From assembly GCA_035653615.1 (NCBI GenBank), contig DASRBN010000003.1, positions 124,001 through 188,000 on the forward strand: a stretch of 64,000 nucleotides of DNA. Direction: 5' to 3'. The stretch is from Ktedonobacteraceae bacterium. GTDB lineage: Bacteria; Chloroflexota; Ktedonobacteria; Ktedonobacterales; Ktedonobacteraceae. The position numbers were made by a program, and so were the translations under genes. The notes under the pieces were generated by a model. That model saw only the letters and a list, made by a program, of their open reading frames with translations, made no database searches and was not told the DNA's origin. This document shows positions 42,833 to 51,224 of the stretch, piece after piece; within the stretch, counting starts at the first letter, position 1; each line of letters begins with the position of its first letter.

Positions 42833-44719
42833 ATGCGAGTTGAGGTGATACAATCCTACATGATGCATCAGGAAATGATCGACATAAAGCAATATGTTTC
42901 CGTAATCATCGTTGGTGCGGGACCGACCGGACTCACTCTGGGCAATTTGCTTGGCCTGCAGGGCGTCGATACCCTGATTCTCGAACGCAATCCTGCTCTG
43001 AATGACTTTCCCAGGGCCATCGCCATTGATGATGAGGGCCTGCGTGTTTTACAGGCGGCAGGACTGCTTGAACCTATGCTACGACACATACTGTTGAATG
43101 TCAGCGCGCACTATGTCTCAGGCAAACGCCTGTTCGCCCGGGTCGCTCCCACAGCCAACAGGAATGGCTTCCCGCTCATCTCGACCTTCCACCAGCCGGA
43201 GTTCGAAGCTATCCTGCTCGCGGGCCTTAAACGCTTCACCTGCGTCGATATTGCCTTTCAACATACCGTTGAAACTTTCGAGCAGAGCACGCAAAACGTT
43301 GCTGTGACCGTTCGCGCCCCTGATGGAAGCCTGAAAACAATGCGCTGTGCCTATCTTCTGGCTTGCGATGGCGGCAAGAGTTCGATACGCAAGGCGCTCG
43401 GTATCCCCATGCAAGGCTCAACGTACTCACAGAAATGGCTGGTCATCGATTCCATTCAGGATGAGCAACCCTCCACGACGATTACGTTTTTCTGCAACCC
43501 GCGGCGTCCGGCGGTCACCGTACCTGCTCCGCAGCAGCGCAGGCGTTGGGAGTTCATGCTACTGCCAGGCGAACAAGAGGCGAAACTGTTGCAGCCGGAA
43601 ACAATTCGAAAGCTCATTGTAGGGGTGGGAGCGGCCGTGGATGAGGGGAAGGTACCTTTGAGGTCGCCCTCCATCTCCCCTATGGCGGATGAGGGGAAGG
43701 AATCCTTGTGCCTATCCGTAATGGGAACTCACAATCCGCAGATTACTCGCCAGGCAATCTACACCTTCCATGCCCTGCTCGCTAAAACCTTCTCGAAAGG
43801 GCGCGTCTTTCTGCTGGGGGATGCCGCGCACCAGATGCCACCATTCGGCGGCCAGGCTATGAACAGTGGATTGCGCGATGCCCATAATTTGAGCTGGAAA
43901 CTCTCCCTTGTTTTACAGGGCCTGGCAAATCCTTCCCTGCTGGATACCTACAACGTCGAGCGCCGGGAGCATGCCGCGCAGATGATCAGGCTCTCCAGAT
44001 TCGCGGGTAGTATCGTCATGCCAATCTCCAGGCCGGTCGCTTTCTTACGCGATATCCTATTTCTCGCTCTCAACACTATACCCGCCATCCGCGAATATCT
44101 TACAGAAATGCGTATTAAGCCGCAGCCACGATATAAAAAGGGCTTTTTTCTGACCAGGGCTGATGAATCGGCGGTGGGCATGGTGAACCAGCCCCTACGC
44201 GGTATGGCCGATGAATCGGCGGTGGGCGCGATCAATCGGGCCACACGCCGTGTGGCCGCCGTAGGCCCCGATTTATCGCGGGCAGCGCCGATTCATCGGC
44301 CCATGGCAGGTCTTATGCTGCCCCAACCCGAAGTTACTACCCTGCAAGGCGACAAAGTACTGCTAGACGAGGTGCTTGGACCAGGATTTGCTCTCTTGCG
44401 TTATCTCGATGCATTGCAGGAAGATGCGTTAAATGCTTTCCCTGACCAGGAAATCTGGACAGAACTCGCTATCCGGCGCATTGGCGTATTGCCGGCCAGA
44501 TCATCCGAACCCGCATCTGTATCATTATCGCCTGTTTCCACCCAGATAATCCTTATTCGTTCGGATCCCTTGAGTATTTTTCTCAGGCATAACCCTGATC
44601 TCTTCCTCCTGGTGCGCCCTGATCGCTATATCTTCGGTGCATTTCGATCAGGGCAGGCGGCGGCTTTTGCGACTGCCTTTCAGAGAATGCTTCAGGCAAA
44701 AGATGTGAGGGATGGATAA
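42833..44719 (+). CDS. FAD-dependent aromatic monooxygenase (PheA/TfdB/MhpA-like)
   Basis: The flavoprotein has VIIVGAGPTGLTLGNLLG (FAD GxGxxG), a DG motif in LLACDGGKSSIRKALG and GD motif in RVFLLGDAAHQMPPFGGQAM, all marks of group A hydroxylases, and a thioredoxin-like C-terminus. It should hydroxylate an aromatic substrate using NAD(P)H and O2. It follows the KS pair by about 40 bases and could tailor their product. Two repeat insertions add residues ~263-293 and ~442-491, in frame. The start is uncertain: ATGs at 42833, 42860 and 42875 all lack a clear ribosome site. Confidence 0.85.
   Translation: MRVEVIQSYMMHQEMIDIKQYVSVIIVGAGPTGLTLGNLLGLQGVDTLILERNPALNDFPRAIAIDDEGLRVLQAAGLLEPMLRHILLNVSAHYVSGKRLFARVAPTANRNGFPLISTFHQPEFEAILLAGLKRFTCVDIAFQHTVETFEQSTQNVAVTVRAPDGSLKTMRCAYLLACDGGKSSIRKALGIPMQGSTYSQKWLVIDSIQDEQPSTTITFFCNPRRPAVTVPAPQQRRRWEFMLLPGEQEAKLLQPETIRKLIVGVGAAVDEGKVPLRSPSISPMADEGKESLCLSVMGTHNPQITRQAIYTFHALLAKTFSKGRVFLLGDAAHQMPPFGGQAMNSGLRDAHNLSWKLSLVLQGLANPSLLDTYNVERREHAAQMIRLSRFAGSIVMPISRPVAFLRDILFLALNTIPAIREYLTEMRIKPQPRYKKGFFLTRADESAVGMVNQPLRGMADESAVGAINRATRRVAAVGPDLSRAAPIHRPMAGLMLPQPEVTTLQGDKVLLDEVLGPGFALLRYLDALQEDALNAFPDQEIWTELAIRRIGVLPARSSEPASVSLSPVSTQIILIRSDPLSIFLRHNPDLFLLVRPDRYIFGAFRSGQAAAFATAFQRMLQAKDVRDG
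43619..43710 (+). repeat. Coding repeat, family B, inside monooxygenase gene
   Basis: Two partial direct units (GTGGATGAGGGGAAGG and GCGGATGAGGGGAAGG) encode AVDEGKVPLRSPS and MADEGKESL. Confidence 0.7.
44158..44302 (+). repeat. Coding palindromic repeat array, family A, inside monooxygenase gene
   Basis: Two direct copies encode ADESAVGMVNQPLR and ADESAVGAINRATR; an inverted third copy (44254-44301) is read in another frame as VGPDLSRAAPIHRP. Confidence 0.85.
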
Positions 44720-44747
44720 CGACTCTTGTGGCCGTTATCCATCCCTC
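44707..44747. terminator. Perfect 15-bp hairpin at the end of the monooxygenase gene
   Basis: GAGGGATGGATAACG (44707-44721) and its exact complement (44733-44747) enclose an 11-base loop and overlap the stop codon. No U-tract follows, but the stem probably ends or protects the polyketide transcript. Confidence 0.65.
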
Positions 44748-44807
44748 GCGAACTGTAGGGGTGACCCTTGAGATCGCCCTCAAATTCCTCCGGCTACCAT
44801 TAAAGTC

Positions 44808-46568
44808 TTACACCTTGACGAACTGTGTTTCACCGATCACAGTAGCCCAATCACCGTTACTGCCTGAATACTGTGAAGCCATCCAGATATGATCGGAACT
44901 GAACCCATCATAAGAGGTCGACTCATAATCTCCCCAACGCGAATCACCGGTTGGAGCCAGGCCTTTCTGGAGGAACTTGCCGGCATCATGGAAGCGCCCC
45001 AATGGGAAGGTAGATCGCCGGCCCGTATAAGCAGTACTGGGATTCAATGAGCTGCTCATCGTATCGTAGATCATGATCAGATTGCCGTTTTGATCGGGCA
45101 TCATCGCGCCGAAGGAGGCATCCTGGTCGCCCTGGAACCCGAAGTAGCCGCTCTGATAGAGGACGGCTCCTTTCAGAATCCCGTTGGCAATTTGAGGTGT
45201 CACCTGTCCCCAGAAAATCGCCGGAACGATCTGGCTCTTGTTAGCTACTGCTGTATCGATGGACCACGAGATAGTCCCGTTGGCAAAGACCGGAGTGGCG
45301 GTGATGCGCGTATCAATGGTCTCGATACATTGCGAGCAACCCGGCTCGTCAGCATTGGGAGGGGAAATGTAGGTTGTCGTTGAGACTTCTGTGCCCGCCA
45401 ATTTTGTATCTGGCATGCCAGGATGTCTCATCGCCCATACCACGATCCCGCTGCAGGCAGACGAGAAGCAGTCATTCCCATTAGGATCCCCGTTTATGTT
45501 AAACGTGTTCACAAACAGCCCATCGGGAGGCCCGGCATAGGAGGGCGTTTCGCTCTGAACCGGCTGTACCGTATCTACGAGAACGCCGCCGACGCTCAAC
45601 TGCGAGAAGCCGTAAGCAGTCACTTTCTTGCCGGCTTCCATGGCCTGCTTATTCGCGCCAAAGATCTCATCGTACTCATAGGCAGAACCTGGCTGGTTGA
45701 ACATGTTGCCGCCGAAGTAGAAAGCCTTGGCGTCGAAGCCAACCTGGGTGTAGTCGGCAGCGTTCGTTGTGCCCAGCGACATGTCGAAAGCATACACGTT
45801 CCACATGCCGTTGGGATCGCCCGTCTGGCTCACCGCAATCCAGTAAAGTGTCTGGAAAGGGCAATTGGGTGCGATGCCAAAGGCTCCTTCAATCTGTAGC
45901 GTTGCCGCCCAGAATCGCCCATCATTGGGATCATAGAGCGCGCGTGGGTCACTCAAGAAAGGCCCTTTAGGATCACAATTATGCGGAGGGTTAGAAACGT
46001 TAAAGAACACCTGGGAGTTCTTGGGCCATCCCGCCTGAACGTGGCCGGAAGTATCGTAGACGGCGAAGGAAGTGTTTACTCCCTGGAAGACCCATTGCGT
46101 AGAGGCAGCGATTGCCATATCGGGCGGCTGGCAGCCGCCAAAATAAGGACAGATACTCGGCGAGTTAGCCATCCCCTGAAAACTGGTGATCGTAGGTGGC
46201 GTGTTGGGGTCGCTGCTGCTCGAATCTGTAGGCGCGTTGCCATAGGTCAGGGTAGGAGCATTTTTCGTGTGCGCTGCTGCCGCCTTGCGCTGCGCATAAA
46301 CCGCCGGACTGACGCCCGTCAAAAATGGTAATGCTGTATGGTGACTTGCCGATCCGGGTGATTCTGCCGGCGCCTTATGCATATTGACGGTATGCATGGC
46401 CACTACTTTTGATGTAGCGGGTTTGGCAGAAATAGATGGACTTGCATGGGCCTCATTCGAGTTTTGTCCTCGAGCAAAGGCTATTCCCGCGCTCATCGTG
46501 CTGATAAGGAGTGCCGCGAGCACGAGAAACGAGGAAAAGACGACGCGCTGTTTTTGTGGCATGGCCAT
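44808..46568 (-). CDS. Secreted propeller-like protein of unknown function
   Basis: GAGGAG four bases before ATG 46568 decides the start. A signal peptide (VVFSSFLVLAALLISTMSAG, cut near AFARG) leads to a Ser/Ala-rich region and a beta-rich body with repeating Trp/Phe-Gly and DP-rich turns (ASTQWVFQGVNTSFAVYD, DPRALYDPNDGRFWAATLQ, YTQVGFDAKAFYFGGNMF, TGDSRWGDYESTSYDG). The pattern resembles extracellular beta-propellers. Paired cysteines (CPYFGGC, CSQC) suggest disulfides. No catalytic motif is recognised. Predicted secreted; role unknown. Confidence 0.7.
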   Translation of the reverse strand: MAMPQKQRVVFSSFLVLAALLISTMSAGIAFARGQNSNEAHASPSISAKPATSKVVAMHTVNMHKAPAESPGSASHHTALPFLTGVSPAVYAQRKAAAAHTKNAPTLTYGNAPTDSSSSDPNTPPTITSFQGMANSPSICPYFGGCQPPDMAIAASTQWVFQGVNTSFAVYDTSGHVQAGWPKNSQVFFNVSNPPHNCDPKGPFLSDPRALYDPNDGRFWAATLQIEGAFGIAPNCPFQTLYWIAVSQTGDPNGMWNVYAFDMSLGTTNAADYTQVGFDAKAFYFGGNMFNQPGSAYEYDEIFGANKQAMEAGKKVTAYGFSQLSVGGVLVDTVQPVQSETPSYAGPPDGLFVNTFNINGDPNGNDCFSSACSGIVVWAMRHPGMPDTKLAGTEVSTTTYISPPNADEPGCSQCIETIDTRITATPVFANGTISWSIDTAVANKSQIVPAIFWGQVTPQIANGILKGAVLYQSGYFGFQGDQDASFGAMMPDQNGNLIMIYDTMSSSLNPSTAYTGRRSTFPLGRFHDAGKFLQKGLAPTGDSRWGDYESTSYDGFSSDHIWMASQYSGSNGDWATVIGETQFVKV

Positions 46569-47156
46569 TGATCTCCTCAAAAGAAATCTCATGTTGAACC
46601 TGGTACATGGACAACATCAATGGAGAAATAGTCAACTAATCACTCCTCTTCATGGAAGCAATCGTACTTAGGCGCTGTGCAGTTTAGAGATCCCGGTGGG
46701 CGGCTCTCCACCTGAATCAATAGAAACATTCGGTCATGTGAGAAGATGACTAGAATCAAATTCCCCCTGCTAGTTTAATAACAGGAATTAAGATAAAAGT
46801 CAAGAGTAGAATCATGCAAATTATTAAATTGTTGAGCTATATGGAAAAACATATTAATCGTAGTAGTCGATAATAAATCATTGCCAGCTTGATTTTATCT
46901 GTACAATAAGTGAAAAAGTTCGAATTATACCAAAAATGCTGTAACTTTTTCCCCCACCTGCTACGTACAACGGATAGCAGATTCTTCACTGCGCTCAGAA
47001 TGACATGCCCCGCACACGCTCCGGGGCATGTCATTCTGAGCGCAGTGAAGAATCCCCATGGAAGATTTCTGGCACATCCCGGCTCCAGTTCAGAAATTTT
47101 CCAACAGCGTTTTCATGTCTCGAAGGAAGGACTTCTCTAGATAGTCGCGAATCACT
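46569..47156. other. Divergent spacer with REP palindrome
   Basis: 588 bases, AT-rich in the centre, no gene seen. It contains family C copy 6 (46980-47053) and leaves room for promoters of both flanking genes. Confidence 0.5.
46980..47053. repeat. REP-like palindrome, family C copy 6
   Basis: Arms of 31 bases (ATTCTTCACTGCGCTCAGAA and onward) pair perfectly or nearly so around CGCACACGCTCC. Confidence 0.85.
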
Positions 47157-48923
47157 ATGTCTAAATCAACCATCCCTATTGAAGAGCAATCTACAGATCG
47201 ATTGGTAGCGATGCGGCCTCATTTTCTAGCGTCTGCGACGCATGTGCGCCTGTTACCGCGTGTCATTCTTGTCATGATGCTTAGCGGCCTGCTACTGCTT
47301 GATGCCATTCTTCCTCTAAAAGGTCTCTCTTTTGAAAGTGCGCTTTTATCACACTTGAGTAGCTGGGTACTTCTGCCTACACACCTGCTCTTTCCGCACC
47401 TGCCCACGAGCGGCCCGCTAACCGCAGGACCGTTGCCGCATCCGTTAGGGATCTCGCTGAGCTGGTGGGAAGCTACATTATTGCCGGGTATAATTCTCTT
47501 AATGTTTCTGCTCTACGCGTTGGCGCTGTATACTCTTCCCAGGATCATACATCTTCGCTACCTGATATACTCGACATTACTGCTGGGAATCGTGTGTTTG
47601 TTTTTCCCCGTCGTAACCTCATCCGATGCATTCTCTTACATTGCTTATGCGCATATGGAGGTCATTTATCATCTCAATCCACTCATTACGGCTCCCAGTG
47701 TTCTTCATGGAGATCTTATCCTCAAATATGTGTATTGGAAAGATCAGCCTTCGGCCTATGGGCCAACGTGGGTCGTCATAACAGGCTTTTTACAATGGCT
47801 GCTTGGCCTAACCGGCTCTGATGGCATCTTGCGCATGTTATTTACGTTGCGCGTGTTGGGACTAAGCGCGCATATAGGTTCCACGCTGCTGATATGGTCA
47901 ATCAGCGGCCAGTTACAGCGTATCACCGGGGACATTGCGCCGGAAAAACGCATGCGGGTCGTTCTGGCTTTTGCCTGGAATCCGTTGTTGCTCTTCGAAG
48001 CCTGTGTCAACGCGCATAATGACGCTGTTCTCCTGTTCCTGATCCTGCTTACATTCTGGTTTCTCCTGCACGGCCCTCAGTTATCGTTGAAGTGGCTGCT
48101 TCCGGCAGCAGTAGTCTTAGCTTTAGCTACCTGTCTCAAAATCAACATACTGATCTTTGTTCCCGGCCTGCTGCTTTTCCTATGGATGCAGCGTCCGCGC
48201 AAAGTCTTCCGCCTGCTTTTCATCTCCGCGGTCTATTGCGGAGTGATTGTCCTTCTTTACATGCCATTCTGGCAACATGGAGCAGTGCTGCACGTTCTGA
48301 GCGTCAACCCGTCTACCTCGCGTGTCATCAACTCTCCCTATGATTTTCTGAGCCAGCTTTATAACGCGCTCATGCATGTTCCGATTCACCTGAACGCCGC
48401 CGGTGAAGCCGTTGCTACACCGGTTGAACGCCTGATGCACATGTTGAGCGTCCTCATCTTTGTGCCTGTTTATGCTATCCTTTGCCGGCGCGCGACGGGT
48501 CGCGCATGGCGTATCAATACTATCCCCGGCCTCATTCGTTGGATGGCGCTGGTATGGCTGCTGTACTGTGCCATAGGCTCACCCTGGTTCTGGCCGTGGT
48601 ACCTGGTGACATTTTTTGGACTGTATGCTCTGGTCGCATCATGTACGCGTGAGAAGTATTGGGGTGGCTTAAACATTCCATTGGCCGTGGGGCTGCTCGC
48701 TTTTAGCTCGCTCAGTTTGTATAGTTTTTACGCGTGGGCGCCTGCTCATGTTTCCATCCCTGACCTGTCCGGTTTTTTCTGGGTAGACCTGCGTGGCCTC
48801 TGGATATGGCTCATCCCTTTCCTCGCCTTGCTCTGGCCGTCGCTGCGTACACTGGCAAAGCTCCCTCAACTGTGCAGGGGATTCTTTACGCAGAGAGTAA
48901 GGGCATCAACTTTTTCAAGATAG
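47157..48923 (+). CDS. GT-C membrane mannosyltransferase-like protein
   Basis: The 588-residue protein has about 12-13 membrane helices. Between the first helices an acidic loop reads VVTSSDAFSYIAYAHM, followed by PLITAPSVL and DQPSAYGPTWVVITG, the pattern of polyprenol-phosphate-sugar-dependent GT-C enzymes such as MptA/MptB-like alpha-mannosyltransferases. Later AFAWNPLLLFEACVNAHND is also typical. It probably adds sugar from a lipid-linked donor to a cell-envelope glycan on the outer face. It is a single gene; an internal ATG at 47211 is an alternative start. Confidence 0.78.
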   Translation: MSKSTIPIEEQSTDRLVAMRPHFLASATHVRLLPRVILVMMLSGLLLLDAILPLKGLSFESALLSHLSSWVLLPTHLLFPHLPTSGPLTAGPLPHPLGISLSWWEATLLPGIILLMFLLYALALYTLPRIIHLRYLIYSTLLLGIVCLFFPVVTSSDAFSYIAYAHMEVIYHLNPLITAPSVLHGDLILKYVYWKDQPSAYGPTWVVITGFLQWLLGLTGSDGILRMLFTLRVLGLSAHIGSTLLIWSISGQLQRITGDIAPEKRMRVVLAFAWNPLLLFEACVNAHNDAVLLFLILLTFWFLLHGPQLSLKWLLPAAVVLALATCLKINILIFVPGLLLFLWMQRPRKVFRLLFISAVYCGVIVLLYMPFWQHGAVLHVLSVNPSTSRVINSPYDFLSQLYNALMHVPIHLNAAGEAVATPVERLMHMLSVLIFVPVYAILCRRATGRAWRINTIPGLIRWMALVWLLYCAIGSPWFWPWYLVTFFGLYALVASCTREKYWGGLNIPLAVGLLAFSSLSLYSFYAWAPAHVSIPDLSGFFWVDLRGLWIWLIPFLALLWPSLRTLAKLPQLCRGFFTQRVRASTFSR

Positions 48924-48964
48924 GACATGCTACTTGCAGTACTTTCTCCTGGCTTCTATAATGA

Positions 48965-49177
48965 AGCGAACAAAAGGCTTACCTGAGTGGGACCCGTCTC
49001 TTTGCTTCAGACATCAGTGGCTGCGACTTCAGCGATGCCGACCCTGGCCGCGCCCGCCTCGATTTCACGGGAGCCAGCCTGAGTGGCGCCGATTTCTCCT
49101 GGATTGTTCTGATTGGAGCCATTGTCGAGCCTGAGCAATTGAGCCAGGCTAAATCAGGCAACCATAGTATACGATAA
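48965..49177 (+). pseudogene. Pentapeptide-repeat protein remnant
   Basis: The frame has no start codon after the stop at 48962. It reads LSGTRLFASDISGCDFSDAD, then LDFTGASLSGADFSW and ends EPEQLSQAKSGN, the usual A(D/N)LxG repeats and C-terminal EQL.QA tail of pentapeptide-repeat proteins. It looks like the 3' fragment of a longer gene lost between the mannosyltransferase and SCP2 genes. Confidence 0.6.
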
Positions 49178-49534
49178 TCATCCCCCCAAATATATCATCA
49201 TTGCCATCGCATCCAATCGCATCACATTTTCCTGCGACCCCTGGACTTTGATCGCGCCTTGCATGTAGTTGGAGGCCGGGTTTGCTTCCCCCCAGAAGAT
49301 ATTGGTCAAATCCTCGCTGCTGCCCCGCACGATCAGGTCCGCCTGCTCGTGCGGGGCATCATAGACGCTGACCTGCCCGTCTTTAATGATCATGGTGAGG
49401 GCTGCATCGATATCGGTTGCCTCAAAATAGATCACACAATTCCAGTTGCGCAGCGCCTTCAGCACGCGCTCGCTTTTGCCGGCCTCGGCGACGTAATCAT
49501 CCAGGGCTTCGCGCATCTCTTCTCGTGTTGCCAT
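49178..49534 (-). CDS. SCP2 sterol-binding domain protein
   Basis: AGGAGG 7 bases before ATG 49534 fixes the start; the longer frame is antisense to the oxidase. The 118-residue protein has the SCP2 fold: CVIYFEATDIDAALTMIIKD, GQVSVYDAPHEQADLIVRG, EDLTNIFWGEANPASNYMQG and IKVQGSQENVMRL. SCP2 domains hold lipids or hydrophobic ligands. It follows the amine oxidase on the same strand by 22 bases, so the two are likely co-transcribed and may share a ligand or substrate. Confidence 0.85.
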   Translation of the reverse strand: MATREEMREALDDYVAEAGKSERVLKALRNWNCVIYFEATDIDAALTMIIKDGQVSVYDAPHEQADLIVRGSSEDLTNIFWGEANPASNYMQGAIKVQGSQENVMRLDAMAMMIYLGG

Positions 49535-49556
49535 CGCTATTCCTCCTGATCCTTTT

Positions 49557-50948
49557 TTATTGCTTGCCCAATGCGGCAAGCACTTCGGCGGCGGCCCGCT
49601 GACCCGATTGTATCGCGCCGTCCATGTAGCCATTCCAGGCCGTTGCCGTCTCCGTCCCGGCCCAGTGCAGCCGCCCGATAGGCAATCGCAGGGCCTGCCC
49701 GTATAACGACCAGACCCCGGTTGGCATATACCCGGCATAGCAGCCCCGCGTATACTCTTCCTCAGCCCAGTTCTGCTCGACATACTCATATGGTTGGCCC
49801 GCCTTCTCGCCGAAGTAGCGTACAAGGCATTCCAACACCGCATTCCGGCGCTCCTCCAGGCTCTTTTGTCCCCAGATGCGGCCCTCATCGCCCTCAATAA
49901 AGCCCAAAAGCACGCCAGGGGTGCCACTTTCCGGCGAGTTATCAAAGGTAATACGGATGATGCCGCTATCGCTGGTAACCTGCCCGGTCAGTCCCTCATC
50001 GCGCCAGAAAGGAGTCTCATAGAGGCAATGTACCTTGATCACCGTTCCCATGGGCATGCGCTGCGTCAGTTGATCGCGTAGAGCCGGAAGCGGCGGACTG
50101 TAGCGCAGGCGACCGGCCAGGGTTGGCGGAATAGCCACGATTGCGTGCTGTGCCTCTACCGTCATGAGATGGCTTTCGACGCACACTCCATCATCACTAT
50201 GGTAAATAGCAGATACAGGCGTTTCCAATACGAGGCGCGGGCCGAAAGCTTCCGCGACCCGATTGGCTATCAACTGCGCCCCGCCCGAAAAGCGGCTTTC
50301 CTGGGCTCCTCTTGCCACGCTTACCAGCGCATTGAGGCTGCCGCCCGAATGAACATAGAAGAGGAAGTGCAGCAGGGAGAGGTCACGCGGTTCTGCCGAG
50401 AAAACGGCCTGTATTGCCAGCCTTAGCAGGCTGCGTGCTCCCTCGGACGCAATATTGGCCTCCATCCAGGTAGCAACCGTTTGTGCGTCTAATGAAGCGG
50501 CATCCGGCGCCATCCAGGGCGCATCCAATGGCACTTCAGCCGCCATCAGGTTGAGATCGAGCATCTTTTCGACGGTTTCCATTGTGACAAGGGGATCAGT
50601 GGTGGGAATGACTCCCGAATAGATGGTGCGCTGTCCGTTGCGATATTCGATGTTTTCGCCGGAATCATATGTGCGGAATGTAGATACGCCGACCTCTGCG
50701 GCCAGGGCTGCGAGACGGTCCTGGTTTGGCCCGATCCACTGCGCGCCCAGGTCCAGCATAGTGCCATCGCTGGCAGGTCGGCTATAAACCCGGCCTCCCA
50801 CGCGATCGCGCGCTTCGAGTATCACGACATCGATACCGGCTGCAACGAGTGTACGCGCAGCTGAGAGGCCTGCCAGACCCGCTCCGATCACTACGACATC
50901 AGTACGATACGTGCCATCATGACGAGGTTGCAATGGGGAGATACTCAT
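49557..50948 (-). CDS. Flavin-containing amine oxidase
   Basis: The 463-residue enzyme shows DVVVIGAGLAGLSAARTL (FAD), EARDRVGGRVYS (GGR motif), LDLGAQWIGPNQ and a C-terminal HWAGTETATAWNGYMDGAI that closes the FAD site. It is close in layout to bacterial monoamine/putrescine oxidases. It should oxidise a primary amine to an aldehyde with release of H2O2 and ammonia. No signal peptide. It is the first gene of a two-gene unit with the SCP2 protein. Confidence 0.9.
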   Translation of the reverse strand: MSISPLQPRHDGTYRTDVVVIGAGLAGLSAARTLVAAGIDVVILEARDRVGGRVYSRPASDGTMLDLGAQWIGPNQDRLAALAAEVGVSTFRTYDSGENIEYRNGQRTIYSGVIPTTDPLVTMETVEKMLDLNLMAAEVPLDAPWMAPDAASLDAQTVATWMEANIASEGARSLLRLAIQAVFSAEPRDLSLLHFLFYVHSGGSLNALVSVARGAQESRFSGGAQLIANRVAEAFGPRLVLETPVSAIYHSDDGVCVESHLMTVEAQHAIVAIPPTLAGRLRYSPPLPALRDQLTQRMPMGTVIKVHCLYETPFWRDEGLTGQVTSDSGIIRITFDNSPESGTPGVLLGFIEGDEGRIWGQKSLEERRNAVLECLVRYFGEKAGQPYEYVEQNWAEEEYTRGCYAGYMPTGVWSLYGQALRLPIGRLHWAGTETATAWNGYMDGAIQSGQRAAAEVLAALGKQ

Positions 50949-51224
50949 AGCTAGCCTTTCTCTTTACGATTTTTACGAAATTATATGATTACGGGGGCCG
51001 ATTCATCGGCCTCTGTGCATCGCTAGATTATTTTGTCAAACTCCATCACCGGTGCCGGAGAGAAGTATAATGAGATTTGATCAGGTCGTCAAGCAAAATA
51101 CTAGCCTCGCCCCTTGCTCATCCGTTAAAATGAGTAGACAATCGTTGTTTGCTAGCCTGGGTGGGTTCGGAAAATGGAAAGGACAGCAACCGGCTTGCCC
51201 ATAGCACTATATAAGGAGTATTTC

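Noticed and set aside
49535-49945. Longer frame upstream of the SCP2 protein
   Set aside because: It is shifted in frame within the amine oxidase gene on the same strand; AGGAGG marks the shorter start.
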